This document shows positions 1 to 11,050 of a DNA stretch of 64,000 nucleotides, piece after piece. Below the pieces are notes generated by a model, which saw only the letters and a list, made by a program, of their open reading frames with translations, made no database searches and was not told the DNA's origin. Both the position numbers and the translations under genes were made by a program. The stretch is from Labia minor (taxonomy: Eukaryota > Arthropoda > Insecta > Dermaptera > Spongiphoridae), in the NCBI GenBank assembly GCA_963082975.1, contig OY720346.1, positions 41,071,787 to 41,135,786 of the forward strand, read 5' to 3'. The number at the start of each line of letters is the position of its first letter. Positions within the stretch are counted from its first letter, which is position 1.

Positions 1-411
1 CTTTCAATTATTCTATTTCATCTTAATTTCTTGAGTTATCTATTTTAATTTAAATTCTTACAGTTTTATTAAATAAATCATTTTTAGTTATAATTTTATA
101 TAAGCATTTTTTAATTGAACCTATTCAATCTTGTCATTCCCTAATCAACCTACGCGGTTTCAATAACCCTTTTAATTATTCTAAATTCAATCCAGAGTGC
201 TACCAATTAATTAAACTTATTTTTAACCCAATTTTTCTTATAAAATACCTCATCCCTAATATCTTATATACGACAATCTATATATAAGATGGTAGGTTTA
301 ATCAAATGGACTATAGACAGATTTGTTTGCTAAAAAAAAATTTTAAATAATTACAATAAATAGAATAATATATTCTTACCTAAAAACAAATTGGTTTTTA
401 TAGTCAACAAT
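1..411. other. A+T-rich stretch without recognised features
   Basis: No open frame with coding character, no splice-framed exon and no clear repeat terminus was seen. The stretch is dominated by poly-A/T runs. Confidence 0.5.
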
Positions 412-858
412 TCTTTAACACACAACAATTCCGTCTCATTATTGTAATACAAAGTTAGAAATATTAAGTTAATATAATTAATATTATTTATTTATTAATA
501 CCAATTAATAATAGTAATTACTTATAAATAATTCATAATAATAATAAATTGTGATACCAACTTATAGGAATATTAAAATAATATAATTATTATTTTACAT
601 ATATATGAATATAATATAAATATTTTTAATTTTATTTTAAGAATAGATATATATCTAAAAGGAGGTAACTGTGACGTCACATATATACATTTAAATTAAA
701 AACAACTAATGAAGATGATTTTTTCCAGATATGTGATCAATAAAACTAAATAACTTAAGAGTATAACTAATGGTTTTCAATTTATAAAATCTAATTTAAC
801 ACACAACAATTCCGTCTCATTATTGTATTGTAATACAAAGTTAGAAATATTAAGTTTA
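412..858. repeat. Direct repeat pair (412-475 and 788-858) around an A+T-rich spacer
   Basis: A ~65 bp sequence containing CACACAACAATTCCGTCTC occurs at about 420-475 and again at about 800-858 in the same orientation, with one small insertion (ATTGT) in the second. The spacer contains a TGACGTCA-type stretch near 670 and text resembling the HL/Helitron-like repeats. This could be a local tandem duplication or two ends of one relic element. Confidence 0.6.
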
Positions 859-879
859 AAAAAAATTTAAAATATTTGA

Positions 880-1117
880 ATTTTGAAAATTATATGTAGC
901 GCCATCTGTCGATAGTTTTGTGACACTACAGACTTTTAGCAATATATTACTAATTAAATTAATTTTGGATAAATTAATTTTGGATTTAACTACACTAAAA
1001 CCTTCCTTGGTATGCCCACAACAATTCCTGAAAGTTTCACCGTAATCGGACGGGTAGTTTTTGAGTCTATAAGAGACAGACACACAGACAGACACACAGA
1101 CATTGCCTTTTATATAT

Positions 1118-1190
<73 letters not shown>
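880..1190. mobile_element. Helitron/Helentron-like fragment ending in a GATA microsatellite
   Basis: Segment 880-1118 ends in alternating GACAGACACACAGACA repeats and then a long (GATA)n tract (about 1119-1190). This lay-out, unique sequence followed by an internal tetranucleotide array, matches the other rolling-circle-like repeats in the window. No terminal hairpin was identified, so it is probably truncated. Confidence 0.4.
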
Positions 1191-1191
<1 letters not shown>

Positions 1192-1315
1192 TATTATATA
1201 AATCAATCTTTATTCATTCTTTAGCTATTTATATTTATTAATCTAATCAATTGATATATATATATATATATTGTATATTGATATTCTTATTAATGCAAAG
1301 GATTTTTTTTTATTT

Positions 1316-1319
<4 letters not shown>

Positions 1320-1351
<32 letters not shown>
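1320..1351. repeat. (TA)n microsatellite
   Basis: Uninterrupted TA dinucleotide run. A shorter one lies at about 1254-1273. Confidence 0.95.
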
Positions 1352-1356
<5 letters not shown>

Positions 1357-1640
1357 AACGGGTTGGTTTGTGTAAAAATCATTTGGTATTCGTCGCACAA
1401 GAGTTCACCGCCATTCGGTAAGACAGCAACGAACGAACGAATCCCGTACCCCACCCCCCACTCCTTCGATGCTATACTACTCATATAAGGTGACGCACCC
1501 TCTTGCCCCGTTGCCTGCTCTGGTCTCTCGTGTAGCATACATACCGCCCTTTTTCCAAAACGGCCACTATACTTCTTTAAATATTTCACTCCCTTCGTAT
1601 CCACGGCTCTACCCTTCCTCTCCTCTACTAACTTTCTTTC
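1352..1640. other. GC-richer island of unknown function
   Basis: Composition changes sharply from A+T-rich flanks to a stretch with CpGs and C-runs (for example around 1440-1520). It is open on both strands for roughly 60-100 codons, but neither translation resembles a known family and the minus-strand reading runs into the TA microsatellite. It could be a gene 5' end/promoter or an exon remnant. Confidence 0.3.
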
Positions 1641-2229
1641 CTTTCATATACACATATAGATAGAGACTTAGATGATATATATATATATATACTTGCACCA
1701 GATGGAAATGTATAATATTTTATTGTATAATGCGCTTTCTTCGTTTTCGTTATTTATATATATTCTCTCTCGTTTCTTTAAATTCCTATTTTATTATAGA
1801 TAGGAAAAGAATGAAATCGCTTTCTTTATAAACCATTATTAATTAATAGGAGGATTTATTCTATTATTATTAGTAATAGTAGGACGTATTCTCATCTCAG
1901 TGCATGATATCTATATAAGAATTAATTAATAAATAAATATCATATAAATAAATAAAAGAATACGATTGGGGTGGCTGTAAAAGGGCCAATTCGGACTACA
2001 AACTTAAATAAATATTAAAGCTAATGATCATAGATAACTTCTTTGCAAACTAATCTGACAACAAAGTGGCTTTTCAACATCAATATGATTTATTCTTTAT
2101 TTAGAAATGTTTTATTTTTTATTATAGTTTAGATATCACATAATCAGAAATAAATAAGTAAAGTCGAGTCGAACAAAATATATTTATAACTATAATTTAT
2201 TATTATTTCAATTACCAAATAAAAATTAG
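1641..2229. other. A+T-rich stretch, no gene seen
   Basis: Contains short TA runs and several AATAAA-like strings but no coding exon or recognisable repeat terminus. Confidence 0.5.
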
Positions 2230-2811
2230 CTGGAGTGTCTCCACTCGACTATCTCGCAATTTGAATTGGATTAAATAACAAAATATATTATATTAAAAAA
2301 TTTAATTAATTATAAATTATAAATAATAAATATTAAACCAGCACATGTTTGGCTTTTTGTTGATGGCACCACGTCATGTGTTGGCGCGTGAGATTTGCAG
2401 TGTTAAAAAATTAATTCTGGTAATTTCAGCGAGTCAATCAAGCTGAAATTCTATATATAGCAGTTTTATACAATTTTTAATCATATGAAAAACTATCAAA
2501 CATATATCTTTATTTTTGCGGTCACTTTAGAGGAAAAAATATCAAAACGTTGTAAGTAATGACCCTCTTCCGGTTGAGCTACATTTCTCAAAAGTTGATA
2601 GAAAACTACGAATTTTGAATAATGCTCATGTACCAAATTTTTTATCATTCTAGCTCAAACCGTTTTTGCGTAATCTTGGTTACATACATACACACAGACA
2701 TTTTTCTCAACCTTAATGGAAATGATTCAGGAACCTTCAAAACGTATAAAAACATCAAAATCTCAACAGCGAAAATTTTCGTGATGGCAATACTATCTTT
2801 TACGAGATAGT
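2230..2811 (-). mobile_element. HL-A repeat, copy 1 (Helentron-like non-autonomous element)
   Basis: Starts with CTGGAGTGTCTCCACTCG, which can form a GAGTG/CACTC hairpin, followed by ACTATCTCGC. It ends with the inverted subterminal motif GAGATAGT. The interior has a short CA-type microsatellite. Subterminal inverted repeats, an internal microsatellite and a 3' hairpin are the hallmarks described for Helentron-associated (DINE-1/HINE-like) elements. By that reading the hairpin end is 3', so the element lies on the minus strand. Related copies: 16642-17248, 18620-19222, 34561-35157, 43471-44040, 48971-50397. Confidence 0.7.
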
Positions 2812-2879
2812 AATAATTCAAAATAGTTCTTGTTATTTATTTTTGTTTGTTATATATAATTCATATTAATTATATTAAT

Positions 2880-3108
2880 AACGTTATTTTTTAAAATTTT
2901 TTTAATATTTATATTATTGTTAGTTTCTTTTAAATTAAAAATTCTATTTTGTTTACTTGATAGGAGAGGCAATAATAATACAACAAACGGCCCTTTTTAT
3001 ACCTGACCTTTCTCAAAAGATAATACAAATGTTCTGTTTCAGTTCAAGAAAAAACATCTTTAGAGTATATATTAGGTTGTAAAAATGTTGGTGTAAGAAT
3101 TTAAATTC
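2880..3108 (+). repeat. Left arm of the inverted repeat flanking the F-box gene
   Basis: About 220 bp here match the reverse complement of 6640-6868 with few differences. Shared landmarks include GGAGAGGCAATAATAATAC, the CTGACCTTTCTCAAAAGATA block and a TTGAACTGAAAC-type block. A partial third copy lies at 9948-10080. The arms bracket the intact F-box/LRR gene. They could be termini of an element carrying the gene, or the product of a local inverted duplication. Confidence 0.75.
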
Positions 3109-3255
3109 CAATCTCCCTTTGTGAGCTGGTCGAAAACATAAAAGAAATATTTTCAATGATGAAGGGAAAATATTTCATGAATTATTTTTTGAAACTCATA
3201 AATTACATGGCTTCCGAATATTTGCAAAGGGGGGTCAGTTAGTTGAAAATAACCA

Positions 3256-3430
3256 GATAATATATAATGGGAAGGTAGAAAAAAGGTTCGAACCCCCCTA
3301 TTTTTACTTAAGGTGTCTTCTGATTGGTTGCCTGTTTTGTCTCACCTTTTTTTCAACTTAAACGACACCATCATTTTCCTTCAGCTATTATTTGCTCTCT
3401 GCATCTCACCTAGTCAACTTTAGCTCGAGA
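3256..3430 (+). promoter_or_regulatory. 5' flank/putative promoter of the F-box gene, duplicated at 10855-11040
   Basis: The block from GGAAGGTAGAAAAAAGGTTC to the CTCTGCATCTCACC string recurs at 10855-11040 with scattered substitutions, including TTCTGATTGGTTGCCTGTTT with an ATTGG (CCAAT-type) core. It lies 60-240 bp upstream of the chosen ATG, as expected for promoter plus 5' UTR. Promoter function is inferred from position and conservation; no clear TATA box was found. Confidence 0.5.
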
Positions 3431-3496
3431 GTGTACTTTTCAATTTGTTTTGTATTTGATTTTATTTTTTGTTTTTTAATCAAGACATCCAAAAAG

Positions 3497-4780
3497 ATGA
3501 CAAAAAACAACCATTGTGCTCAGAAGATGACTCCTGTAAATTATAGATGTGATCAAGAATTATCTCAACATATGAGGAGATTACCGCAAGAATTAGTAGG
3601 TAATATTCTGAAATATTCAACAATACAACAATTGCTTGTTTTTAGTGAAGACCCATATTATTACGATGTGATTATCAATTCTGAGATTGTCTCTTCTATA
3701 CATGCAATATCATTCGACGGTCCGGATTCGATCTTTGCTGAACAATTTTTTGAACGATTCTATTTTTTAATAGAAACTGTTCATGTATATGAGATGAATT
3801 ATGAATTTTTAATCAAGTTTATAAAACATTGTCCCATGCTACGATTAAAAAAAATTACTTTTCAATTTTCCTCCTATAATCAATTATTTATAATAGCAAA
3901 TCTTCTACAAAAATTAGCAAGTCTTATCCAAGAAGGTAAATTGCCAACTTGTCCTATTTTCAATATGGTAGAAGAAATTATAAGTGTGTATTTACCACGT
4001 GGTGATATTTTTCTATGGGCTATTAATTTTTTTTTTCCAAATTTAAAAAAGTTAACTATTCCAAATCATAATTTTTTAACTAATCCATTATTTATGAAAA
4101 TGAACAAACTTGTAACATTAAATTTTCCGGGTTCTGTTATAAATACAATTATACCATTGAAAACAATAGTTGACTTCTCTAATTTAAGACAATTAGAAAT
4201 AGGTTTTGTTTCTGATAATGAGACATGGCCATATTATTTGTCTAAATTAGAAAATTTAGAACACCTACAGATTAAATACCGTGGCCCAGAAGAAATTCTC
4301 AGGAGTTATTTTGAAATTGCACCATTAGGTAAATTGAAAAAAGTAATGTTTTTCGAAATTCAATCATTTACAAAACAATTAGTTAAAGTGTTTCTTGAAA
4401 AAAAGTTACCATTAACACATTTGAAAATAGTTAGTTGCAAAGATGTCCAGAAAAATGCCTTGAAAATGCTTAATCAGTTTGAAAATTTAACAGATCTCCG
4501 ATTAGAAAAGTGTGAATTATTAATTTATTGTGATCTGGAAGATATCCATAAAATAAAAAAATTAAATATTTTATCTTTGTATGAATGTCCATTAATATGT
4601 AATAGAGTACTTCCATACATTTTTCAATGTAAATCATTATATCAATTAATTCTTGATTTCACAAATATAAAAATTGATATTAGGACAATTAAAAATAACT
4701 TGCGTCTTCATACATTGAACTTCGTAACTTTGGAAGAAAGTCGGATTTTAAAAAAAATGTTACCTTATAATATAATGTAA
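3497..4780 (+). CDS. F-box/leucine-rich-repeat protein, intronless
   Basis: Encodes about 427 aa from the ATG at 3497 (context AAAAAGATGA, with A at -3). The frame stays open 35 codons further upstream but has no ATG there. Residues ~27-60 hold an F-box-like start (LPQELVGNIL). The rest is a series of leucine-rich repeats of the L-x-x-L-x-[IL] type, e.g. LKKLTI, LRQLEIGF, LEHLQIKY, LTHLKIVSC, LTDLRLEKC and LNILSLYEC. F-box/LRR proteins usually serve as substrate receptors of SCF ubiquitin ligases: the F-box binds Skp1 and the repeats bind the target. The specific target cannot be told. The gene is complete, without a frameshift, in a repeat-rich region, and lies between inverted arms (2880-3108, 6640-6868). 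Being intronless, it could be a retrocopy or a member of a lineage-expanded family. Assignment to F-box/LRR is fairly sure; orthology is not. Confidence 0.8.
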   Translation: MTKNNHCAQKMTPVNYRCDQELSQHMRRLPQELVGNILKYSTIQQLLVFSEDPYYYDVIINSEIVSSIHAISFDGPDSIFAEQFFERFYFLIETVHVYEMNYEFLIKFIKHCPMLRLKKITFQFSSYNQLFIIANLLQKLASLIQEGKLPTCPIFNMVEEIISVYLPRGDIFLWAINFFFPNLKKLTIPNHNFLTNPLFMKMNKLVTLNFPGSVINTIIPLKTIVDFSNLRQLEIGFVSDNETWPYYLSKLENLEHLQIKYRGPEEILRSYFEIAPLGKLKKVMFFEIQSFTKQLVKVFLEKKLPLTHLKIVSCKDVQKNALKMLNQFENLTDLRLEKCELLIYCDLEDIHKIKKLNILSLYECPLICNRVLPYIFQCKSLYQLILDFTNIKIDIRTIKNNLRLHTLNFVTLEESRILKKMLPYNIM

Positions 4781-5380
4781 TATCGAAAGTATTGACCGTA
4801 TTAAATATAACTTTTTTTTAAACATTTCTTATGATGGTTATAAAAGTTTAAGTGATTTTAATAATTATTTAACATTTATATTGTATATAATATCTATATT
4901 ACAAATATTAATATTTTTAATAATTGAAAATACTACTTTAATATAAAAAATTAAATAAATTGCTATTGTATTTATTTATTTTAATATTTAAGCCAATGTG
5001 TATACTTATATTAAAATTAATAAAAATTATTATTTTATTTATTAATAAGTAAAGTGACACGTTAATATAAAAAACTTATAAATTGTCTTTCTTGTTGATT
5101 TATTGTAAATTTATAAAATCATCTATAATACAAAAACTTAACAAATATTATCATTGGATCTTTTTGTCATAGTTATATAAAATCTTTATTAAAATAAATA
5201 TATAATATATACTTGTACAAGTTGATAATTGAAAAACTGCGATCATTTGTATTTAAAATTTTTAATGTATATATTAATTAATATTAATAATAATAATTCA
5301 TGAATATTAATAAATATTATAAAATGAAATTTGTGAATTTATTTTGTTTTACTTTTCAATCCCATCTTTTCCTATATTTT
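4781..5380. other. 3' flank of the F-box gene, A+T-rich
   Basis: Several AATAAA strings (about 4950-5030) could serve as polyadenylation signals for the upstream gene. No other feature was seen. Confidence 0.4.
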
Positions 5381-5858
5381 TGCTATATAAAATTCTCGTG
5401 TCACAAAACTTTGAATTGATACTCCTCCGAAACGGCTGGACCGATTCTTATGAAATTTTTTATGCATATTCAGTAGGTCTCAGGGCATGTCAGACTTCTT
5501 TTATTAAACCGCTAATTTGTAAGGTGTGTCCAGGGGGTGGAATTTAAATAAAAATAGTTTAGTTACAATGCTAGATCATAGAGGCACTGCTGGCGATAAT
5601 TTGACATATATATAAGTCCTAATAGGAGACTTGCAAACAAAAATGGTTTCTGGTTTAGTCAGCTAGGGCGTCATCTTATGACTTTGCACCCTCAGTTCGA
5701 AACTCGCAAAGGCACATTTTTTTAAGTATTATATATTTTACAAATTTATTAATTTTTATTATTTTAATATTTTATTAAATTAAATTTTATTAAATTAATA
5801 ATTATGTCAATTAATTTTTTGTGCATAAATAAACATATATAAAAAACTATATGATTAA
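5381..5858 (+). mobile_element. Helitron-like element, copy 1 (inverted partner at 59945-60411)
   Basis: Begins with TATATAAAATTCTCGTGTC, then a CTCCTCCGAAACGGCTGGAC block, text typical of insect Helitron 5' regions. About 480 bp match the reverse complement of 59945-60411 with moderate divergence. Near 5660-5715 lies a tRNA-like stretch with a B-box-like GTTCGAAACTC, also present in the partner. No transposase is encoded. Confidence 0.7.
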
Positions 5859-6639
5859 TTGAAATATTGTAAATATTAGAAAAAAAAAATAAAAATATAA
5901 ATATTAAAAACATCTTTTTTATTGTATTCTTTGCGCTGCTAAATGACAACATGTTTATATCAAATTTTTAAAAATTAATTTCTGCGGTTATTGATTAGAT
6001 ATTAATAAAATTTATAGTCTATGAACAGAAATGAAAAATTCTAAAGTCACTTTTGGATTCTAGAGGACATGAATCGCGAATATACGCAAAAAAATTTAAA
6101 TTCTGAGCAATGTACAGATAAAAATCTTTTTATATATATATTGATATTTATAATATCTCAATTGATCTTATTGGGCTTTTAAACTTTTAAAACATTCACA
6201 TTACGGCTATAATTTAATACTATTAATTTTTAAGATTATGTGAGTAAACCATTTTAATTAAGAAAGTTTGATCTCATAATTGGATTTTCACGTAAGATTT
6301 TAATATATATTTTTTAATATTATTTTTATAGTAGTTTAGTGTTATGCTAATTTCTTTATATTTTATTTTTATTTTGTTTACTTTGTTTTTTTTTTAAATA
6401 AATAAAATTAATAACATTTAAAGTAGCATAAAAAAATTAATCGAGGCAGGAAAACTGATGGGGTTTGAAAGTAATAGTGATAAGACAAAATAATTAGTAT
6501 CAGAGAGAATAATATTTGCAACAGCTAGTAATCTATATAATTAATATAAAATATAAATATAAAAAAAAGTTTTTCTCATTATGTATATTTGTGTTAAATT
6601 CATTTTGTTTCATTTATTTTATAAATAAACTTTAAAATT
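5859..6639. other. A+T-rich stretch, no gene seen
   Basis: Poly-A/T runs and TA tracts only. Confidence 0.5.
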
Positions 6640-6868
6640 TCTTTAAATTCTTATACCAACATTTTTTCAACCCTATATATACTCTAGAGATATTTTTTCT
6701 TGAACTGAAACATAACATTTGTATTATCTTTTGAGAAAGGTCAGGTATAAAAAGGGTCGTTTGTTGTATTATTATTGCCTCTCCTTTTCAAGTAAACAAA
6801 ATAGAATTTTTAATTTAAAAGAATCTAACAATAATATAAATATTAAAAGAAATTTATTAACTAACGTT
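6640..6868 (-). repeat. Right arm of the inverted repeat flanking the F-box gene
   Basis: Reverse complement of 2880-3108. The open frame at about 6719-6931 lies within the arm and is not judged coding, because its counterpart in the left arm is not open in the same way. Confidence 0.75.
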
Positions 6869-8469
6869 TTTCTAATGGACAAAAAAGAATATATTAATTT
6901 TTCCATAAGGCTGACAAAGTCTATGGATTAATTGCTTCATATTCAACGAAAAACGTTAGGCGCATTTAGTTTTATTTATTGAATTTATTTTATGAACAAT
7001 CAAGTCAAATTTTTCATATAAATAATTCATATTAATTATATAGGATATTGTACTCAAATTATCTTCATAAAAAAAGGTTATTGTTTTGTCTTTTTTCTTT
7101 GGGGACATATATAAAAATAGGACCTTTTCTCTATGCCATTTGAGGGGAAAAACCCCTCTTCATTGGCGCTACAACTGTTTAATAAGAATTCATCATTAAT
7201 TTGAATGCTATAAATTAATCTTAATTACTTTCAAAATGAAAATCTATACTGAAATCAATATTTATGCTTCAGAATCCGTTCCTTCTAGGGATCAATTGAA
7301 ATATATATACAAATTTTCAAAAAAGTCTATGAAAAATCGATTTCAATTTGTCAAAAGAACGAACAGAGAGACAGAGAGGCAGACAGACGCCAAGTAAAGT
7401 TGAGAAAAACGTTATAAAAAGAATACTATTAAGAATAGAAATATTAAAGATTAAATAATTATTAAATGGTACATTTTCCCGTAGTTGTATTTCATAAACT
7501 TTTGCACAGGCTAAAAATTCAAATTTATATTTTATTTTTAAATAATTTTCTACTTTTATAAATTAAATGATTTAAATTGAATTTAATCATAATTTATTAA
7601 TCATCGATAATATTAATTAATAAAATAAATAATATATAAAAAATTGAAATTGAATTTTGAAAAGGCCTTGGACTATAATAATTAAGACATTCTTAGTAAG
7701 ACAATATTAATTAAACAACTTAATATTAATAATAAATAAAATTTAAATAAATATATATCAAATCGTTCAAAGTTTAACTAAATTTACAATTATCAAAGTT
7801 CAAATTATATTTCTATTTTAACTTATAATTAAAAAGTTTTTAATTATTGGTATCATCAAATAATTAATACCAAATAATAACAAAAAGAATATATAAGCTT
7901 ATTAAAAGAAAAGTGCTGTTAGAAAATTATATAATAAGAAATTACAGATAATATCCGATAAAATAAACTTAACAAGATACATACTTATATAATATATATT
8001 ATTTATTAGTCAACAGGCGTGGAATATTAAATTGAATGAAAATTTTGTTCCTTATAATTATTAATTATTGGGAGATTCAACACGACTTAAAAATTTAAAC
8101 TTTGAATAAAAAAAAAGTTATTTAATATAATTAAAATATAATTTTTTAAAAAAAGCTAAGTATAATATTATAAATGGACTCTTTCTATGAAAAATTGTCA
8201 ACTCTATTTTCCGTTGTTTTGAGCTAATTAAATATTAATATTTATTTTAAATTTATTAAATGTAATTTATATTTATTTTGTCAAGTCAGATAATGTTTTT
8301 ATTAATTTATCAAAATATATATACGTATATTTTCAAATAAATTTATTTTAACATAATAGACCATTTTCAAAATTAGTTATTTCACAATAACATATAATTT
8401 CCATTTTACTAAATTAAAATTTATTTAAAAAATATTTCATATTAATTAAAGTATTTTTATAAAAACACA
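6869..8469. other. A+T-rich stretch with a faint repeat relic
   Basis: Around 7240-7400 the sequence passes through GAACAGAGAGACAGAGAGGCAG-type text and an AGTTGAGAAAAACG string, as in HL-A/HL-B interiors, so a decayed copy is likely. The rest is featureless A+T-rich DNA. Confidence 0.4.
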
Positions 8470-8548
8470 GTACCGGGACCCCGAGCCTCGGCTCGGTACT
8501 TAAGTTAAAAAAAATGATTCATTATTATTGGGTTTGGCTGGTAATATT

Positions 8549-8716
8549 AATACCTGGGACACCGAGCTGTCGCTCGACCCTTTAAAAAATATTAATCTAC
8601 AATTAATTATTTATTACAATTATTAAATGTTGCATCATTGCATCAATCTGATTAAAATGAATTGAACTGGGGTCCTCAATAATACAAACAAACAATTTTA
8701 GCTAGCATAATAAGAT
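8549..8716 (-). mobile_element. Small complete rolling-circle-like unit inside the composite
   Basis: Runs from a hairpin end (ACCGAGCTGTCGCTCGACCC) to the shared 5' terminus TAGCTAGCATAATAAGAT at about 8702-8716. At ~165 bp it has both termini of the family and no internal coding. The same unit is present at 27313-27475 and 41008-41175. Confidence 0.55.
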
Positions 8717-9246
8717 TAATCCAAGTAATATCGTCTATTTCTATTCGACACTATTTTCAGTTATGAAATGAACAGTCAGTAGAGAGTAAAAAAATTGTAA
8801 TTGAAGACCGTTGTTTTTAAAAATAATTAAATTATTTTATAGATTATAAAATAAAAATTATTGTATTAACATTAAAAATATTGAAATAAAAAAATAATAG
8901 TTTGATTTAATAAACTAAAATATTATAAACATTTTTAATGTGAATTTCTCAGGGAGGTAGGGAGCCCAATTCATTTAACCATCCATGTTGTATAAGGAAT
9001 CTTAATTTCTTAACACTCCGTTTTTTCAAATTTAAAATAGAGGGAGAGAAAGAGTTTCAATTATATTCGAATAGTCTATATATTCTATATATGAGTATTT
9101 TTTTTTTCTGAATTTAATACCAAGTTGATTTTCAAAATTTTCTATTCTTTATGCATATGATTGATTACATGTGTTAAAATTTAAACAAATTCAAATATTC
9201 TAATTTATAAATTTATATAAAATTTAATATTATTTTTTCGAGACTA

Positions 9247-9360
9247 ATGGCAAATACCGGTGGCCCTAGTCAGAGCAAGAGAAGACTCCTTTTGGTAGCG
9301 GCCCAGTCGATGATGTTATATGGATCGGAGATTTGGGCTTTACAACTATATTTTAAGTGA
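9247..9360 (+). pseudogene. Reverse-transcriptase C-terminal remnant (non-LTR)
   Basis: The plus strand reads ANTGGPSQSKRRLLLVAAQS then MLYGSEIWA, the pattern that follows the catalytic core in R1/LOA-like non-LTR reverse transcriptases. Only about 35 codons remain. Identical scraps occur at 26660-26785 (-) and 41705-41815 (+), so the fragment was carried along by the composite element. Confidence 0.6.
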
Positions 9361-9741
9361 AAAAATGATTTCTTGGTTATATAAAAATTAAAATATGATT
9401 CTTTATATCTTTATTATACAGAAAAGTAGGCGTGTTAATATAAAATATATACCTGGGACACCGAACTATCACTCGACCCTTTAACCAATTTATACAATTT
9501 ATTTTTATATACTTTAAAAATTTTACAATTTTTTAATTATTTATTATAATTGTTAAATGGGATTTCTAAAAATGACCCATTAAAAATTTGTTTCCTAAAA
9601 TGTTTCAAATTAATTAAAATAAATTGTATAAATGTTCATTTATAAAATCTATATATCTGTGAGTTTGTTTTTCGATTTTTTAAATTTTGATTTTGGATTC
9701 GATTAGAGCTTAAAATGTGTAAATGTAAAGTGGTCTTGGTT

Positions 9742-9945
9742 TTTATCACGTTTTTCTTAGCTTGCTTTCTTGTTTATCTGTTCGGATCAAATCTTGCAAT
9801 CGAAATTTCGACCACTTCCAGTCATCCAATCGCTCTGAAACTTTTCAGAGTTATGTATTCTGGATGACAATACAATAAAATAACACATTCGTAGCTTGCA
9901 AGTGATTAATTAGAGCATAATTAATGAATATTTGTATTTTGTTAA
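9742..9945 (+). repeat. Direct repeat, left copy
   Basis: Starts at CACGTTTTTCTTAGCTTGCT and matches 11050-11258 almost exactly, except for a variable GTTT array. The interior contains CGAAATTTCGACCACTTCC and CAGAGTTATGTATTCTGG. Confidence 0.85.
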
Positions 9946-9947
9946 CT

Positions 9948-10080
9948 TAAAAAGGAGAAACAATAATAATACAACAAAAGGCCCTTTCCAAAACTTACCT
10001 TTCTCAATACATAATACAAAAGAAGAAAACAACAAAAGGGACTTTGTCAAAACATTAAAAATAAATAATACAGATGTCCA
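9948..10080 (+). repeat. Ghost copy of the F-box locus left arm
   Basis: CAATAATAATACAACAAAAGG and the neighbouring CTTACCTTTCTCAATACATA parallel 2965-3030. Similarity fades beyond ~10080. Confidence 0.6.
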
Positions 10081-10279
10081 TAGTCCGCTTGTTTAAAAAA
10101 ATATTCAAGAGTTGATTCTAGTATGTATTAAATATATTCAATATATTAAATATTAAATATATTATTTTTGATCTAAACGAATAGAGAATGGATTTTACAT
10201 AAAATTTGTAATCATTTCACAAATTAATAATATAATAAATGACACATTGTGAATTGACGATAAAAATAAATATATTTCA

Positions 10280-10440
10280 TTAGATCTTATTTTATTATAC
10301 TAGCAAAAATTGTATAAATATATTTTTAATTTTCTTTCGAAATTAATTAAAAAATTTTAAAATATTTTAAATATAAAAAATATTGATACAATATCTAATA
10401 CAAAAACGAGGCGGGATGCAAATATAATACATTAATTAAT
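10280..10440 (+). mobile_element. Fragment related to the composite element's 5' region
   Basis: TTATTATACTAGCAAAAATTG followed by the A+T-rich TTTCGAAATTAATTAAAAAA block parallels 25098-25390 and 25800-25930 but is clearly diverged. Confidence 0.5.
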
Positions 10441-10854
10441 AATAATAATCAAAATATTAAAATCCGTTTAAATAAGAAGTTTGAAAAAATGTTCAGGTCG
10501 CTCCCCTCCAACTAAATGACAGTCCTGATCGTATGTTCCATGCTGCGAATTAAATTTGGATTAAGCATCATAAATTCTAAAATAATAATTAAATAAATTT
10601 CAAATAACGATTAGATATTTATTAAATGAATTACTAATAAATAATATTCAATCTAATGAAATAAAGAATCTCTATATATTATATACACGGTAAATGTATT
10701 AGAAAAAATAAAAAGCCATTTTTTTTTTATGAAGAATTTTGATTTTTTTAAATTATAATTTCTGACTTTTGATTGATTACATTTAAAATCATTTTAAAGT
10801 TATAATTTCGTCTTTACAAAGAGAGATAAAAAATTAATAAAATCAAAATATTGA

Positions 10855-11050
10855 AAAAATATAATAGGGAGGTAGAAAAAAGGTTCAAACTCCCCTCTTC
10901 TTATTTTTACTTAACGGGTCTTCTGATTGGTTGCCTGTTTCGACACACCTTTTTTCGACTTAAACGCCACCCTCAATTTCCTTCAGCTATCATTTGCTCT
11001 CTGCATCTCACCAAGTCATCATTAGCACTCTTGCTAACTGAGTGTATTTT
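10855..11050 (+). pseudogene. Ghost 5' flank of an F-box gene copy, coding part missing
   Basis: Parallels 3256-3430 over ~175 bp (GGAGGTAGAAAAAAGGTTCA, then TTCTGATTGGTTGCCTGTTT and CTCTGCATCTCACC). Similarity ends where the direct repeat (11050) begins. No F-box or LRR codons follow, so only the presumed promoter of a former second gene survives. Confidence 0.65.

Noticed and set aside
1119-1190. CRISPR-like or satellite array
   Set aside because: Pure tetranucleotide microsatellite with no spacers.
856-1206. 116-codon minus-strand open frame
   Set aside because: Nearly half is the translation of the GATA microsatellite and the rest is repeat sequence.
3392-3496. Upstream extension of the F-box frame
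   Set aside because: Open but without ATG; the hydrophobic stretch lies within the region shared with the ghost locus, which looks like 5' UTR.
6719-6931. 70-codon open frame
   Set aside because: Lies on the inverted-repeat arm; no codon-type conservation with the other arm.
8470-8500. Simple inverted-repeat transposon ends at the CCGAGCCTCGG hairpins
   Set aside because: The hairpins recur with one polarity only and no partner at the opposite end; rolling-circle terminators fit better.
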